The notes below the pieces were generated by a model that had not been told where the DNA came from, made no database searches, and saw nothing but the letters and a program-made list of their open reading frames with translations. A DNA stretch of 36,606 nt from Candidatus Methylomirabilota bacterium (GTDB lineage: Bacteria; Methylomirabilota; Methylomirabilia; Methylomirabilales; Methylomirabilaceae): contig JAGWQH010000063.1 of assembly GCA_028870115.1 (NCBI GenBank), forward strand, positions 1 through 36,606, in the 5' to 3' direction. Both the position numbers and the translations under genes were made by a program. This document shows positions 14,928-24,536 of the stretch, in pieces; within the stretch, counting starts at the first letter, position 1; each line of letters begins with the position of its first letter.

Positions 14928-17549
14928 TCAGCGATCCAGAGTTTTCTTGAGAAACTGGCCGGTGTATGAGGTCGGATGGGTCGCCACCTCCTCCGGACGT
15001 CCGGCCACGACGACCTGTCCCCCGTCGTCTCCGCCCTCCGGACCCAGGTCGATAATCCAGTCCGCCGTCTTGATGACCTCCAGGTTGTGCTCAATCACCA
15101 GGACAGTGTTGCCGACATCGGTCAGGCGGTGCAGGACCTCCAGGAGCTGACTGATATCGTGGAAGTGCAGCCCGGTGGTCGGCTCATCCAGGATATACAG
15201 CGTCTGGCCCGTCCCCCGTTTGCTGAGTTCCCGAGACAGCTTGACCCGCTGCGCCTCACCGCCCGACAGCGTCGTGGCCGACTGGCCCAGCTTGATGTAA
15301 CCCAGACCCACGTCAAACAGGGTCTGGAGTTTCTCTTTGATCCTTGGGACAGGCTCGAAGAAGCGGAGCGCCTCCTCAACCGTCATGTCTAAGACGTCGG
15401 CAATACTCTTACCCTTGTAGGTGATCTCCAGCGTCTCGCGGTCGTATCGAGCCCCCTTACAGACATCACAGGTCACGTGGACGTCGGGGAGGAAGTGCAT
15501 CTCGATCTGGATCAGTCCGTCGCCCTGGCAGGCCTCGCATCGGCCGCCCTTGACGTTGAAGCTGAAGCGGCCCGGTTTGTAGCCCCGGATACGCGATTCC
15601 GGAACCAGCGCGTACAGCTCCCTGATGAAACTGAAGACACCAGTGTAGGTAGCCGGGTTGCTGCGTGGGGTACGGCCGATGGGCGACTGATCGATATCGA
15701 TCACCTTGTCGATTTGCTCCATACCGAGAATCTTGTCGTGCGCCCCAGGTCGCTCCCGGGAGCCGTAGAGGTGGCGATCGAGCGCCCGCCGGAGGATCTC
15801 GTTCACCAGGGTGCTCTTGCCGGAACCGGACACGCCGGTCACGCAGGTCAAGACCCCCAGGGGGATCTCCACCTCGATGTTCTTAAGGTTATGTTCTCGC
15901 GCCCCGACGATGGTGAGGACAAGACCGTTCCCCCGCCGTCGAATAGTAGGAACAGGGATCGTCAGGCGTCCAGACAGGTACTGACCGGTCAGCGAGCTCT
16001 TATGTTTGATGATATCGCGGGGGCTGCCGCACGCGACGACCCGCCCGCCGGAAACTCCCGCCCCCGGCCCCAGGTCGATGACATAGTCGGCGAGGCGGAT
16101 CGTCTCCTCGTCGTGCTCGACGACCAGGACTGTGTTCCCCAGATCGCGGAGCCGCTTCAAGGTATCCAGGAGGCGGACATTATCCCGTTGATGCAAGCCG
16201 ATGCTGGGCTCGTCCAGGATATACAGGACACCGACCAGCGAGCTGCCGATCTGCGTCGCCAAGCGGATCCGCTGCGCCTCTCCGCCGGCCAGGGTCGCCG
16301 CTGTCCGGTCCAGTGTCAGGTAGTCGAGGCCGACGTTGACGAGGAACGTCAGACGCTCCCGCAACTCCTTCAGGATGCGGCGGGCGATCTCGCGGTCTTT
16401 CTCGCTGAGCTGCAGCTCTTGGAAGAAGCGAAGCCCCGCCTTGACCGAATACCGCGTCACGTCCGCGATCGACTTACCGTCTATCTTAATGGCCAGCGAC
16501 TCCCGCCGCAGGCGCGCCCCCTGGCACGTCGGGCATGGACGGATACTGGCCAACCGCTTGACGTAGTTCTCAATCTCCTCCCGCACCTTGGAGGACGAGG
16601 TCTCCTTGTAGCGGCGGTCCAGATAGTGAATGTTCGGACCCCCATGCCACGGCTCCAGGATGCCGGGCAGATCGTCCATCCGTCCGTCCAGCTTTGTGCC
16701 CAGGCCGTCGCAGGTGGGACAGGCGCCGTGTGGATTATTGAAGGAGAAAATGCGGGGGCTGACCTCCGGATAGCTGACACCGCAGTCGATGCAGGCCAGC
16801 CGCTCGGAGAAGACCAGATCCTTCGGCGGATCAAGGAGATTGACGACCACAATCCCCTCGCTGAGCTTGAGCGCGGTCTCGAGCGAATCGGCCAGACGTT
16901 TTCGAATATCCGCCTTCAGGATGAGCCGATCCACCACGACCTCGATCGTATGCTTCTTGTTTTTGTCCAGATCGATCGACTCCTCAAGCTCGCGCAGCTT
17001 GCCGTCCACGCGGACGCGGACGAACCCCTGCCGGCGCAGGTCGGCAAAAACCTGGCGATACTCCCCCTTCCGCCCTCGCACGACCGGGGCCAGCACCTGG
17101 AACTTGCTGCCATCCGGCCGCGCCAGCACTTGGTCCACAATCTGCTGTACCGTCTGGGATGCGATCGGCTTGCCGCAGGCGTAGCAGTGCGGCTTCCCGA
17201 CTCTAGCAAACAGGAGGCGAAGGTAATCGTAGATCTCCGTCACTGTCGCGACGGTCGAACGGGGGTTTTTGCTGGTGGTCTTCTGTTCGATGGAGATCGC
17301 CGGCGAGAGACCTTCGATCAGATCCACGTCCGGTTTGTCCATCTGCTCCAGAAACTGACGGGCGTAGGTAGAGAGCGACTCGACATAGCGGCGTTGCCCC
17401 TCGGCATAGATGGTGTCGAAGGCCAGCGACGACTTTCCGGAGCCGGACACGCCGGTAATGACCACAAGTTTGTCCCGAGGGATCTCCAGGTTGATCGACT
17501 GAAGGTTGTGCTCCCTTGCGCCACGGATCAGAATCTTATCGCTTGCCAT
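14928..17549 (-). CDS. uvrA: UvrABC excinuclease subunit A, compact form
   Basis: UvrA finds DNA lesions as a dimer and loads UvrB in nucleotide excision repair. The 873-residue protein has two ABC ATPase modules with Walker [13 protein letters not shown] and [14 protein letters not shown], signatures [12 protein letters not shown] and [12 protein letters not shown], and Walker [12 protein letters not shown] and [11 protein letters not shown]. Zinc-binding pairs are kept (CIDC with CPTC, and CEAC with CDVC). It is about 65-70 residues shorter than the usual 940. The shortening maps to the segment between [13 protein letters not shown] and [15 protein letters not shown], where most UvrA proteins have a longer loop before the ERRYxET motif. 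The reading frame is intact. The gene stands alone. Confidence 0.96.
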   Translation of the reverse strand: MASDKILIRGAREHNLQSINLEIPRDKLVVITGVSGSGKSSLAFDTIYAEGQRRYVESLSTYARQFLEQMDKPDVDLIEGLSPAISIEQKTTSKNPRSTVATVTEIYDYLRLLFARVGKPHCYACGKPIASQTVQQIVDQVLARPDGSKFQVLAPVVRGRKGEYRQVFADLRRQGFVRVRVDGKLRELEESIDLDKNKKHTIEVVVDRLILKADIRKRLADSLETALKLSEGIVVVNLLDPPKDLVFSERLACIDCGVSYPEVSPRIFSFNNPHGACPTCDGLGTKLDGRMDDLPGILEPWHGGPNIHYLDRRYKETSSSKVREEIENYVKRLASIRPCPTCQGARLRRESLAIKIDGKSIADVTRYSVKAGLRFFQELQLSEKDREIARRILKELRERLTFLVNVGLDYLTLDRTAATLAGGEAQRIRLATQIGSSLVGVLYILDEPSIGLHQRDNVRLLDTLKRLRDLGNTVLVVEHDEETIRLADYVIDLGPGAGVSGGRVVACGSPRDIIKHKSSLTGQYLSGRLTIPVPTIRRRGNGLVLTIVGAREHNLKNIEVEIPLGVLTCVTGVSGSGKSTLVNEILRRALDRHLYGSRERPGAHDKILGMEQIDKVIDIDQSPIGRTPRSNPATYTGVFSFIRELYALVPESRIRGYKPGRFSFNVKGGRCEACQGDGLIQIEMHFLPDVHVTCDVCKGARYDRETLEITYKGKSIADVLDMTVEEALRFFEPVPRIKEKLQTLFDVGLGYIKLGQSATTLSGGEAQRVKLSRELSKRGTGQTLYILDEPTTGLHFHDISQLLEVLHRLTDVGNTVLVIEHNLEVIKTADWIIDLGPEGGDDGGQVVVAGRPEEVATHPTSYTGQFLKKTLDR

Positions 17550-17682
17550 AACGTGACCAACCCCTGTAGATTGTTTAAGCCTGGAAAGAGGCTCATGACG
17601 GGATTCTGAAAGAGACCTAAATTTTTATTATAACTGATTTTTATAGCCTAGCAAGGTGGCAGAGCAGAAGAGGTTACCTACG

Positions 17683-18342
17683 CTACTTCGTAGCGGGAAG
17701 CGGCAACACACCTTGGATAGGTTGGAAGGTATACGACCCTTCGAGGGCAGGCCCAACAAAGTGGTAACTAATCCCCTTACTGTAATACCACCATGTCTCG
17801 GCGGGCTGGTCGCCGATCCCGCTGTCTATCCGCTCTGGAAGGCCCAGTTGACGAAGAACCTTGCCTTTCATCGAATCGGCGCCGTAGCGCGCAATCTGCT
17901 GTTGCACTTCCTTCCACCGCGGATGGTCGAGGAGCACCTGATCGAAATTTAGCTCTCCAGCCTCCTTCAGCCGCTTAGTAATGTTGACCCCTTCCGGCTT
18001 CTGGAACCGGACGCCGTCGAACCCCTCTTCGGCATAGAAAAACAGGTAGAGGTTATTTCCGAGTTCGCCGGGAACGAACTCAGCCCTGTACCGGCCGTCG
18101 TCGGTAGTCAGGACTTTCAGCTCCCGACGGTCGAGCTGTGTATAATCAAACTTCGTGGTCAGTTCGAGTTGCCGACCTACCACCAGTACGGGCGTCCTCG
18201 GCACGGGTCGGCCCTGTTGATCGGTAATCCGACCACTGACGACTCTTTGCTCCGTGACCCGGGCCGTTGCGCATCCGACCGCAACAAGCACCAGGCACAG
18301 GAGCGGTACCCATCCAACACCCATCCACCAGCGTCTCCTCAT
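17683..18342 (-). CDS. Lipoprotein with carboxypeptidase-regulatory-like domain
   Basis: This 219-residue protein has a lipoprotein signal peptide: a hydrophobic stretch then LVAVGCA, with the lipidation cysteine at 24. Residues about 34-105 look like a beta-sandwich of the carboxypeptidase-regulatory type (VSGRITDQQGRPVPRTPVLV, then TTDDGRYRAEFVPG). The C-terminal part (KVLRQLGLPERID...AETWWYYSKGISYHFV) resembles BamE/SmpA-type small domains that measure gene-end WYY segments, but this is a weak likeness. It should sit in the outer or inner membrane facing the periplasm. No partner genes are adjacent. The function is unknown. Confidence 0.75.
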   Translation of the reverse strand: MRRRWWMGVGWVPLLCLVLVAVGCATARVTEQRVVSGRITDQQGRPVPRTPVLVVGRQLELTTKFDYTQLDRRELKVLTTDDGRYRAEFVPGELGNNLYLFFYAEEGFDGVRFQKPEGVNITKRLKEAGELNFDQVLLDHPRWKEVQQQIARYGADSMKGKVLRQLGLPERIDSGIGDQPAETWWYYSKGISYHFVGPALEGSYTFQPIQGVLPLPATK

Positions 18343-18550
18343 TCCGCCTCCGTCTCATCTTCCAGGCTCACCCCTGAACCCGAACCGACGCTTTGTATCC
18401 CTTCCCGAACGGTTCTCAAGTCCCTTCTACGGTTCATTGGACACCCATGACTATACCGAGAGAGGCCGGAGGATTCAAGGGTCTGAACCAGGCTCTTGCC
18501 GTCGATATTTTCATTGACAGATAACGGCCGCCGTTGCCATTATACAGCGG

Positions 18551-18637
<87 letters not shown>

Positions 18638-18766
18638 CGTCTTATCTACTGTATGACACACTCCGTGACTGGCGTAGGGATAGACCCCTAGCGTGTGACA
18701 AGACCGACCTTTCCGCAGATGTCGAAGACCTACTGAGCCACACCTCCTGGGCCAGGTACAGGTTCG

Positions 18767-19765
18767 ATGAATACAAGCACCATTCTTCTTACCGGCTGTG
18801 CCGGTTTCATTGGCTGCAAGGTCGCCGAACTGCTCCTCCAGGCCGGCCACCTCGTTGTCGGAATCGACAACCTCAACGACGCCTATGATGTCCGGCTCAA
18901 ACGGCGGCGTCTGGAGCAGATCCTCCACCATCCCACCTTCCGATTTCACCAGGTCGACATCAGCAACCGCGCGGCCCTGAACACGCTCTTTGCGTCAGAA
19001 TTTGGACCTCATGACCACAGTCCAGCGGCGATTATCAACTTGGCTGCCCGCGCCGGCGTACGCCAATCCGTTGAAGATCCCTGGATGTACTACGAGACCA
19101 ACGTCACCGGGACGCTCAACCTGTTGGACCTGTGCCTTACCCGCGGCGTTCACAAATTTGTCCTCGCCTCCACCTCCAGTCTGTACGGCCAGAATAATCC
19201 CTTACCTTATCGGGAAGACGCCAACACCGACGCCCCCCTCTCGCCCTACGCTGCCTCCAAAAAGGCCGCCGAAACGCTCTGCTATACCTATCATTATTTG
19301 TACGGAATCGATATGACCATCTTACGATATTTTACCGTCTACGGTCCCGCCGGACGACCCGACATGAGTCTCTTCCGTTTCGTCCAGTGGATTAGCGAAG
19401 GGCATCCCGTGATGGTGTATGGCGATGGCCGGCAGTCCCGAGATTTCACCTTTGTGGATGATATCGCGAGAGGGACGATCGCCGGTCTCAAGCCGCTGGG
19501 GTATGAGATCATCAATCTGGGCTCTGACACGCCGATCGTCCTGATCGAGGCCCTCCGACTTGTTGAGGGATTGGTCGGGAAGAAGGCGGAGATCACGTAC
19601 ACCCCCCGTCATCTGGCTGACGTACAGGCCACGTGGGCGGAGATCAGTAAGGCCAGGCAATTGCTGGGCTGGAAGCCGGAATCGACATTCCAGGACGGCC
19701 TGGCCGCGCTGGTCCACTGGTATCACGCCAACCGCGCATGGGCCATGCATGTGCAAACGGGGTAA
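18767..19765 (+). CDS. NAD-dependent nucleotide-sugar epimerase (UDP-glucuronate/galactose 4-epimerase-like)
   Basis: This extended short-chain dehydrogenase of 332 residues acts on UDP-sugars. The Rossmann motif GCAGFIG lies near the N-terminus. A serine/threonine catalytic stretch LASTSSLYG is followed by the active pair Y161-x3-K165 (YAASK). Further family marks are NLAARAGVRQSVEDP, TILRYFTVYGPAGRPDM and YGDGRQSRDFTFVDDIARG. The PAGRPDM and NLAARAGVR forms are typical of UDP-glucuronate 4-epimerases. A UDP-sugar dehydrogenase follows at 20656, so both probably supply exopolysaccharide or lipopolysaccharide precursors. No glycosyltransferases lie in the window. It uses the ATG at 18767. Confidence 0.88.
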   Translation: MNTSTILLTGCAGFIGCKVAELLLQAGHLVVGIDNLNDAYDVRLKRRRLEQILHHPTFRFHQVDISNRAALNTLFASEFGPHDHSPAAIINLAARAGVRQSVEDPWMYYETNVTGTLNLLDLCLTRGVHKFVLASTSSLYGQNNPLPYREDANTDAPLSPYAASKKAAETLCYTYHYLYGIDMTILRYFTVYGPAGRPDMSLFRFVQWISEGHPVMVYGDGRQSRDFTFVDDIARGTIAGLKPLGYEIINLGSDTPIVLIEALRLVEGLVGKKAEITYTPRHLADVQATWAEISKARQLLGWKPESTFQDGLAALVHWYHANRAWAMHVQTG

Positions 19766-19776
19766 AGTGTGACCCT

Positions 19777-19920
19777 ATGCCCCTCTCCGACTGTGAAGGG
19801 TTCCTGAGAGTTCTGGCCTACGCCGTGCTGTTCTGGACCATACTCAACCACTTTCTGGATAAGTTTTCAACACCTTCGAAGAAGTATTCCTGGCGCACAA
19901 GATCTCCACTATTCAGATGA
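19777..19920 (+). CDS. Possible small protein with one hydrophobic segment
   Basis: A 47-codon frame between the epimerase and the J-domain gene encodes a hydrophobic stretch (FLRVLAYAVLFWTILNHFL) followed by a basic tail. It has no clear ribosome binding site and no recognised family. It could be a chance frame. Confidence 0.2.
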   Translation: MPLSDCEGFLRVLAYAVLFWTILNHFLDKFSTPSKKYSWRTRSPLFR

Positions 19921-19938
19921 TTTTCCAGTCACTGTACG

Positions 19939-20562
19939 ATGGCTGAGCTCAGAATTAAGGACATCATTGCCAGACTTGCCCAGCCGGATCCGCTCCCAGA
20001 TCTCGCCCCTCTCTGTCCTGACAGGAAGGAACTCACCAGCGTCCTCCTGGATATCAGAAAGGGGGTGAAGTCCCCGTTCTATGCCGACCTTCGTGAAGAG
20101 GCGTGCCGCCAGCATCTCGATGTCCGCCATCTGGTCCAGAAGGCTGAATTTCTGCTCACCTCCCTGAACATCTCTTCAAATACGGATTACTATGCAGTCC
20201 TCGATCTGGATCAGGATGCATCCCCTGAAGAGATTCATGAGAAATGGATCGAAAAGATGCGGATGTATCATCCTGACCATTATGAAGATCCGACGGGATG
20301 GATCGCGGAGCAGTGCCGGAAGCTCAATGAGGCATATGCGGTCCTCAAGGATCCGGAGAAGCGGCGAGCATATGATAACCAGCGACGAGCGGGTATGAGA
20401 GGCATATGTGGAGCACCTGGAGGCAGTCATTCCATTTCTTCCCTTGGCGACGTCAATTCGGCTTCAGCAGTCAGCTCCCGTTCGAGATTCATAAGAGCCG
20501 TAGCGCTCGGAGCAATCGCCATTGCCGGTCTCATTGTCGGAGTGCTACTCTGGTCATGGTAG
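19939..20562 (+). CDS. Membrane-anchored J-domain protein
   Basis: This 207-residue protein carries a J-domain in its middle (about 83-145): YYAVLDLDQDASPEEIHEKW, then the HPD tripeptide at 111-113 needed to stimulate DnaK ATPase, and LNEAYAVLKDPEKRRAYD. There is no G/F region or zinc-finger domain, so it is not DnaJ itself. Residues about 1-80 form a separate, unrecognised N-terminal helical region. A hydrophobic C-terminal helix (ALGAIAIAGLIVGVLLWSW) should anchor it as a tail-anchored membrane protein with the J-domain in the cytosol. It probably recruits DnaK to a membrane-proximal client. The neighbours are nucleotide-sugar enzymes; a link to polysaccharide assembly is speculation. Confidence 0.85.
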   Translation: MAELRIKDIIARLAQPDPLPDLAPLCPDRKELTSVLLDIRKGVKSPFYADLREEACRQHLDVRHLVQKAEFLLTSLNISSNTDYYAVLDLDQDASPEEIHEKWIEKMRMYHPDHYEDPTGWIAEQCRKLNEAYAVLKDPEKRRAYDNQRRAGMRGICGAPGGSHSISSLGDVNSASAVSSRSRFIRAVALGAIAIAGLIVGVLLWSW

Positions 20563-20611
20563 TCCGTACCCGACAATACCTAGTGAACGCCTGGCACAGC
20601 CCCTTGGCCTT

Positions 20612-20636
20612 CACGACGCCAGTGATGGCCGTCGTG
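20612..20636 (+). terminator. Weak hairpin after the J-domain gene
   Basis: CACGACG pairs with CGTCGTG, extended by CCA/TGG, about 50 bases after the stop. It is followed only by TTAT, so termination would be weak; it also sits just before the next gene's ribosome binding site. Confidence 0.25.
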
Positions 20637-20655
20637 TTATGAAGCGAAAGGAGAC

Positions 20656-21981
20656 ATGATGGCATCACACATCTCGCTTTTGAAGGAACGCATTGCGCGG
20701 CGAGACTACACGGTCGGCATCATCGGCCTGGGGTATGTCGGGCTGCCGGCTGTCTTGCGCTTCTGGGAGGTGGGCTTCCGAGTTCTGGGGTTCGACATCG
20801 ACCCCCACAAAGTCAAGCGGCTCACCGCAGGCGAGAGCTACATTCAGCACCTCCCATCCGACCGGGTAGCCTCCCTGGTCCGCTCGGGTCGGTTTGAAGC
20901 CACCACCAACTTCGATCGCCTTGAAGAGGCCGATGCGCTTGTCGTCTGTGTCCCAACGCCGTTGACGCGCCATCGAAACCCCGACCTGCAGTACGTGACG
21001 CAGACCACCGACGCCATTGCCCGGACCCTGCGGGTCGGCCAGCTCATCTGCCTGGAGAGCACTACCTACCCGGGCACCACTGAGGAGCTCGTGCTGCCGC
21101 GGCTCGAGGCGAAGGGGCTGAGAGTCGGAGAAGACTTCTTCCTCGTCTTCTCGCCTGAGCGAGAAGACCCGGGCAATGCGCGCTTCGGATTGGCCACCAT
21201 CCCCAAGGTCCTCGGGGGGGTGTCGAATGCCTGTGGGGAACTAGGCGAGGCGCTCTACAGAACGATTGTACCCACCGTGGTGCGCGTCGCCTCTCCCGGG
21301 GTGGCCGAAATGGCTAAACTCCTGGAGAATATCTACCGGGCAGTGAACATCGCATTGGTGAACGAGCTCAAGATGCTCTCAGACCGCATGGGAATCGACA
21401 TCTGGGAGGTCATCGACGCCGCTGCCACCAAGCCTTTTGGCTTTCAGCCATTCTATCCGGGACCGGGTTTGGGAGGCCACTGCATCCCTATCGATCCCTT
21501 TTATCTCACATGGAAAGCCCGCGAGTATGGCATGGCCACCCACTTTATCGAGTTGGCCGGCGAGACCAACCATGCCATGCCGGGCTGGGTGGTGGGAAAG
21601 GTCGCCGAGGCGCTGAACAGAAAAAGCAAGTCACTGAATAACGCCAGTATTCTGGTCCTGGGGGTGGCGTACAAGAAGGATATCGACGATCAGCGGGAAA
21701 GCCCGGCCTTAGAGATCCTGACGCTGCTGCGGCAACAGGGAGCCAGGGTGAATTACTCGGATCCCCACGTCCCCCGGTGCTACGGCCACCGTCACTATCC
21801 CGACCTAGATCTGACCTCCCTGCCCTTAACGGCCGAAACTCTTGAGGCCGAGGACGCCGTAATCCTTGTGACCAATCATACAGCCTTTGATCTTGACCTG
21901 ATTCGTTGCCACGCCAAGCTCATCGTGGATACTCGAAACGCCTTCAAAGGAATTCCTCTCGACAAGATCATTAAGGCGTAA
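20656..21981 (+). CDS. UDP-sugar 6-dehydrogenase (UDP-GlcNAc/UDP-glucose dehydrogenase family)
   Basis: This NAD-dependent enzyme oxidises the C6 hydroxyl of a UDP-sugar to the uronic acid in two steps. The 441-residue protein has the Rossmann motif GLGYVGLP (about 23-30) and a conserved VCVPTPLTRHRNPDL segment. It also has LESTTYPGTTEE, FSPEREDPGN and the catalytic cysteine C276 in GGHCIPIDPFYLTWKAREYG. The SPEREDPGN and FYLTWKA forms fit UDP-N-acetylglucosamine dehydrogenases (WbpA type) better than glucose dehydrogenases. The C-terminal domain (LGVAYKKDIDDQRESPALEIL) is complete. Two adjacent ATGs (20656, 20659) follow AAAGGAG. Together with the epimerase it would make uronate sugars for surface polysaccharides. 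Confidence 0.9.
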   Translation: MMASHISLLKERIARRDYTVGIIGLGYVGLPAVLRFWEVGFRVLGFDIDPHKVKRLTAGESYIQHLPSDRVASLVRSGRFEATTNFDRLEEADALVVCVPTPLTRHRNPDLQYVTQTTDAIARTLRVGQLICLESTTYPGTTEELVLPRLEAKGLRVGEDFFLVFSPEREDPGNARFGLATIPKVLGGVSNACGELGEALYRTIVPTVVRVASPGVAEMAKLLENIYRAVNIALVNELKMLSDRMGIDIWEVIDAAATKPFGFQPFYPGPGLGGHCIPIDPFYLTWKAREYGMATHFIELAGETNHAMPGWVVGKVAEALNRKSKSLNNASILVLGVAYKKDIDDQRESPALEILTLLRQQGARVNYSDPHVPRCYGHRHYPDLDLTSLPLTAETLEAEDAVILVTNHTAFDLDLIRCHAKLIVDTRNAFKGIPLDKIIKA

Positions 21982-22199
21982 CCGACTGGTGATCGCGGAC
22001 CACGTCGTGGACCCGGCAAGCTACTGAGGGGGCAGGGTCACAGCATTTTATTGAAGCTTTCATATGAGTAAAGCTACAGACATTTCTAACTTGGCTTGAT
22101 ACAATCGAAAACGCTGCGTTGACTCGCGCTTTTACTTTTTGGTAGTCTGTGGACGGCGCCGTCTTCTCAATGGGACGCCAAGGAGGATAGCTGACAGCG

Positions 22200-22568
22200 A
22201 TGAAACGATTCTTACAGTTGCTAGGAGAGATGAAGAACTACCGACTGCCAACGGCTAAGCGTGCGCTGCAGGAGTTGGCAGCAGACGACGAGCTGGTGAT
22301 CGTCGTGCCTGAGCAATCGCTCGCAGGAGAGATACAGCAATGGGCCACCAGCCAGGGTTTTACCGTCGCCGCACCAAAGAAGATCCTGGATGGGTTAGCC
22401 CGGTGGCAACTGTCGGTCAAAAAAGCCGTACCGGCGCCTGTGGTAGAAGAAAAGCCGGCTGCGGCAGCGCCACCAGCTTCCGGCGCGCCGACCCCTGCTG
22501 CGGTATCGGTACCAGCCGCTACGCCAGCCCCTGCTGCAGCGGCCCCCGCCGACGCCGGTGCTCACTGA
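22200..22568 (+). CDS. TusA-like small protein with Ala/Pro tail
   Basis: The first about 75 of 122 residues look like a TusA/SirA fold: TAKRALQELAADDELVIVVPEQSLAGEIQQWATSQGFTV. The CPxP motif that carries the persulfide cysteine in TusA is replaced by NYRLPTAKRA, and the protein has no cysteine at all. Residues about 80-122 are an Ala/Pro/Val-rich low-complexity tail. A sulfur-transfer role is therefore unlikely; a scaffold or regulatory role is possible. The ATG at 22200 follows AAGGAGG at a longish spacing. The gene converges on, and overlaps by 7 bases, the end of the first U32 gene on the other strand. The fold call is by eye. Confidence 0.6.
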   Translation: MKRFLQLLGEMKNYRLPTAKRALQELAADDELVIVVPEQSLAGEIQQWATSQGFTVAAPKKILDGLARWQLSVKKAVPAPVVEEKPAAAAPPASGAPTPAAVSVPAATPAPAAAAPADAGAH

Positions 22569-23539
22569 CGGTGAGCGCTGGCGACAGGAGCCTTGGCCTC
22601 CGCCAGCAAGGCCAGAGTCCCCGCGTGGCGCTGCCTATCCCGCTCGAACTGGATCGTGGCTAAGCGCGCCTTCCATGGTTCGAGGTCAAACGGCTCGCCT
22701 GGGCCGCGAGCCACATAGGCGTCAAGTAGCGTACGATAGAACCTGACAATGTTTCCCATGAGCGCTGTGGTATACTCGCGGCCCTGGATTTTCATACACC
22801 GAACACCCAGATCGATCAGGCTCGGGATATCCTCCAGCAGGAAGAACGCCTCGTTCTTAAGCGCTACGCGGTCTTCCCATTTAATGTCGCCGCTGTAAAG
22901 CTGCCAGGTCTCCAGACAGACGCGGTAGTCAAGGCCGCCCCGGTTCGGACTCCCCTTGAAGAGGTCCTTACCCGCCTCGTCGATCGTACGCTCCAGCCGG
23001 GCGTATGGCGACATCCAGCACTTGCCAAGATAAGTATGGCAGGCGTTCGCATGAATCAAGACCTCGATCCCGACATCGAGTTGCGCCTGTCTGGAAAGCA
23101 GCTCCCACAAGGTCAGCTTGGTGTCGGCCACAACCTGGCAGGCACCGATCTCCCGGTAGAAGGCCACGTCGGCGTCGTTCAGGATGTTGGCCCCGATGCT
23201 TGCATGGAGGGGCAGCTCGGGAAAGCGCCGATGCACGGCCGCGATCGCGCCGATGTCGGCCATGATGGCGCCATCAACACCGTCCGTAACGAAGCGCTCC
23301 ATTCGGCTGAGCAGCGCCGGAATCTCTTTGGATTGCATGTGCGTATTGCAGGCCACCCGGAGCTTGGCATCGCCATCATGGGCAAGCCGAATCGTCTCAC
23401 GGACAGCCTCGTCTTCCATCTCAAAGGTGTCGCGGCGCCGGCTCCAGCCTCGCGGTCCCACATAGATCGCATTGGCGCCGGCCCATAAGACTTCCGCCGC
23501 CATCTCCAGATTGCCGGCGGGAGCCAGCAGCTCAATCAT
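22562..23539 (-). CDS. U32 family protein 1 (UbiU-like)
   Basis: This is a 325-residue U32-family (formerly 'collagenase') protein. It begins MIELLAPAGNLEMAAEVLWAGANAIYVG, a TIM-barrel entry like other U32 members. It carries C-x6-C in ACHTYLGKCW, further cysteines at VCLETW and VRCMKIQGRE, and the family motif KIQGREYT near the C-terminus. Characterised U32 proteins (UbiU, UbiV, RlhA, TrhP) are 4Fe-4S or iron-linked hydroxylation factors, not proteases in practice. The ATG at 23539 overlaps the preceding gene by 4 bases. It is last of three U32 genes. The third-cysteine spacing differs from E. coli UbiU, so substrate identity is open. Confidence 0.82.
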   Translation of the reverse strand: MIELLAPAGNLEMAAEVLWAGANAIYVGPRGWSRRRDTFEMEDEAVRETIRLAHDGDAKLRVACNTHMQSKEIPALLSRMERFVTDGVDGAIMADIGAIAAVHRRFPELPLHASIGANILNDADVAFYREIGACQVVADTKLTLWELLSRQAQLDVGIEVLIHANACHTYLGKCWMSPYARLERTIDEAGKDLFKGSPNRGGLDYRVCLETWQLYSGDIKWEDRVALKNEAFFLLEDIPSLIDLGVRCMKIQGREYTTALMGNIVRFYRTLLDAYVARGPGEPFDLEPWKARLATIQFERDRQRHAGTLALLAEAKAPVASAHRQ

Positions 23540-24495
23540 TGTCCCACCCCGCTCCGCTCTACCTCCGCAGTGTCCGCACTCGGGTACCTCACACCATGAT
23601 AGGCCATTCCCGATGTGCCAAAGTAAAAGCCATTGCACAGGCCGATTCGCGCATGGCGTCTGATCGTGTCCCACCATCGCCCTTTCAGACCGTCCCTTCC
23701 CGCCAAGGCAGCCTCCAGGGCCTCGCGGTAGATCCGGCCGATCTCCAGGCGGTAGGCAGGACTCTCGGTCGCCGCCTCGATCCGAAAGCAGGCGTGTCCC
23801 TCGGTCATCAGTCGCTTCAGGTGCTCCAGCAGGCATACATCCTTCCCGCTCATGACCCCCTTGCCGATCGATTTCATCGCCCAATCGCCCTGTTTCAGGA
23901 AAAGGTCCTGGCGACAAAGGGTCGGGCATGTCATCCCCCATGCCTGCTCATATTCCAAAAGCCAACAGTAGTCTGAAATGCCGAGCGGCATCTTGCCATG
24001 GACCAGCAGCTCCATCGGCAGTCCAACCTGGCGGTAGATCTCGCCAATCTCCTCCAGGCTCAGCTCGTAGTTGGGCGTAATGCGGACCGCGCCGTATCGC
24101 TTCAAGACCAGAGCTCCAATGTCGGTATAAACATTCGCGAAGCCGCCGATGTGGATAGCAAGATCGGGATGCGCCTCGTGGATAATCTTCATGACTCCGA
24201 GGTTATGGACCTCCACGGCGTCCGCCCCGTTCTCCACGGCCACTGCCACAACCTTTCGGAGTTGCGGCAGCGTGTCGTTGCGCGGCGCGGCATAGGTACT
24301 GACGTATGCCTTCTGCCCTCGGCCCTTCACGATCGCAATCGCCTCCCGCAGGTCATGGAGGCGCTCCAGGAGGTTACCCTCGTACAGCCGGCAGGTGACG
24401 TTGCCAAGGTAGACGGCATCGTAGGGGCTCAAATCCGACGCGGTGAGGTCCCGCAGATTCGAGATAGTCGTATTCAGCTCAAACGCCTGCGCCAC
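23536..24495 (-). CDS. U32 family protein 2 (UbiV-like cysteine pattern)
   Basis: This 319-residue U32-family protein starts at GTG 24495, six bases after AAGGAGGG. It has cysteines at C35 (YLGNVTC), C177, C190 and C194, with C-x12-C-x3-C in the second group. E. coli UbiV binds its 4Fe-4S cluster with C39, C180, C193 and C197, so the spacing here matches closely. UbiV works with UbiU in oxygen-independent ubiquinone hydroxylation. The remainder (GKMPLGISDYCWLLEYEQAW, RLMTEGHACFRIEA, GTSGMAYHGV) is not obviously UbiV and the C-terminus is longer, so an anaerobic hydroxylation role is inferred, not proven. It overlaps the next gene by 4 bases. No UbiT-type gene is present. Confidence 0.82.
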   Translation of the reverse strand: MAQAFELNTTISNLRDLTASDLSPYDAVYLGNVTCRLYEGNLLERLHDLREAIAIVKGRGQKAYVSTYAAPRNDTLPQLRKVVAVAVENGADAVEVHNLGVMKIIHEAHPDLAIHIGGFANVYTDIGALVLKRYGAVRITPNYELSLEEIGEIYRQVGLPMELLVHGKMPLGISDYCWLLEYEQAWGMTCPTLCRQDLFLKQGDWAMKSIGKGVMSGKDVCLLEHLKRLMTEGHACFRIEAATESPAYRLEIGRIYREALEAALAGRDGLKGRWWDTIRRHARIGLCNGFYFGTSGMAYHGVRYPSADTAEVERSGVGQ

Positions 24496-24516
24496 TATCC
24501 CTCCTTCATCCTGACC

Positions 24517-24536
24517 CCTGCCTGACGGCAGACAGG
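24517..24536. repeat. Dispersed palindromic repeat, copy C (short form)
   Basis: Arms CCTGCCTG and CAGACAGG are identical to copy A, with a 4-base ACGG centre in place of 11 bases. It lies directly after the stop codon of the upstream U32 gene and before the ribosome binding site of the next. Confidence 0.7.

Noticed and set aside
15477-17609. Long plus-strand open frame opposite uvrA
   Set aside because: It is the antisense of a clear UvrA gene with all motifs; the reversed product has no domain and arises from GC-rich codon bias.
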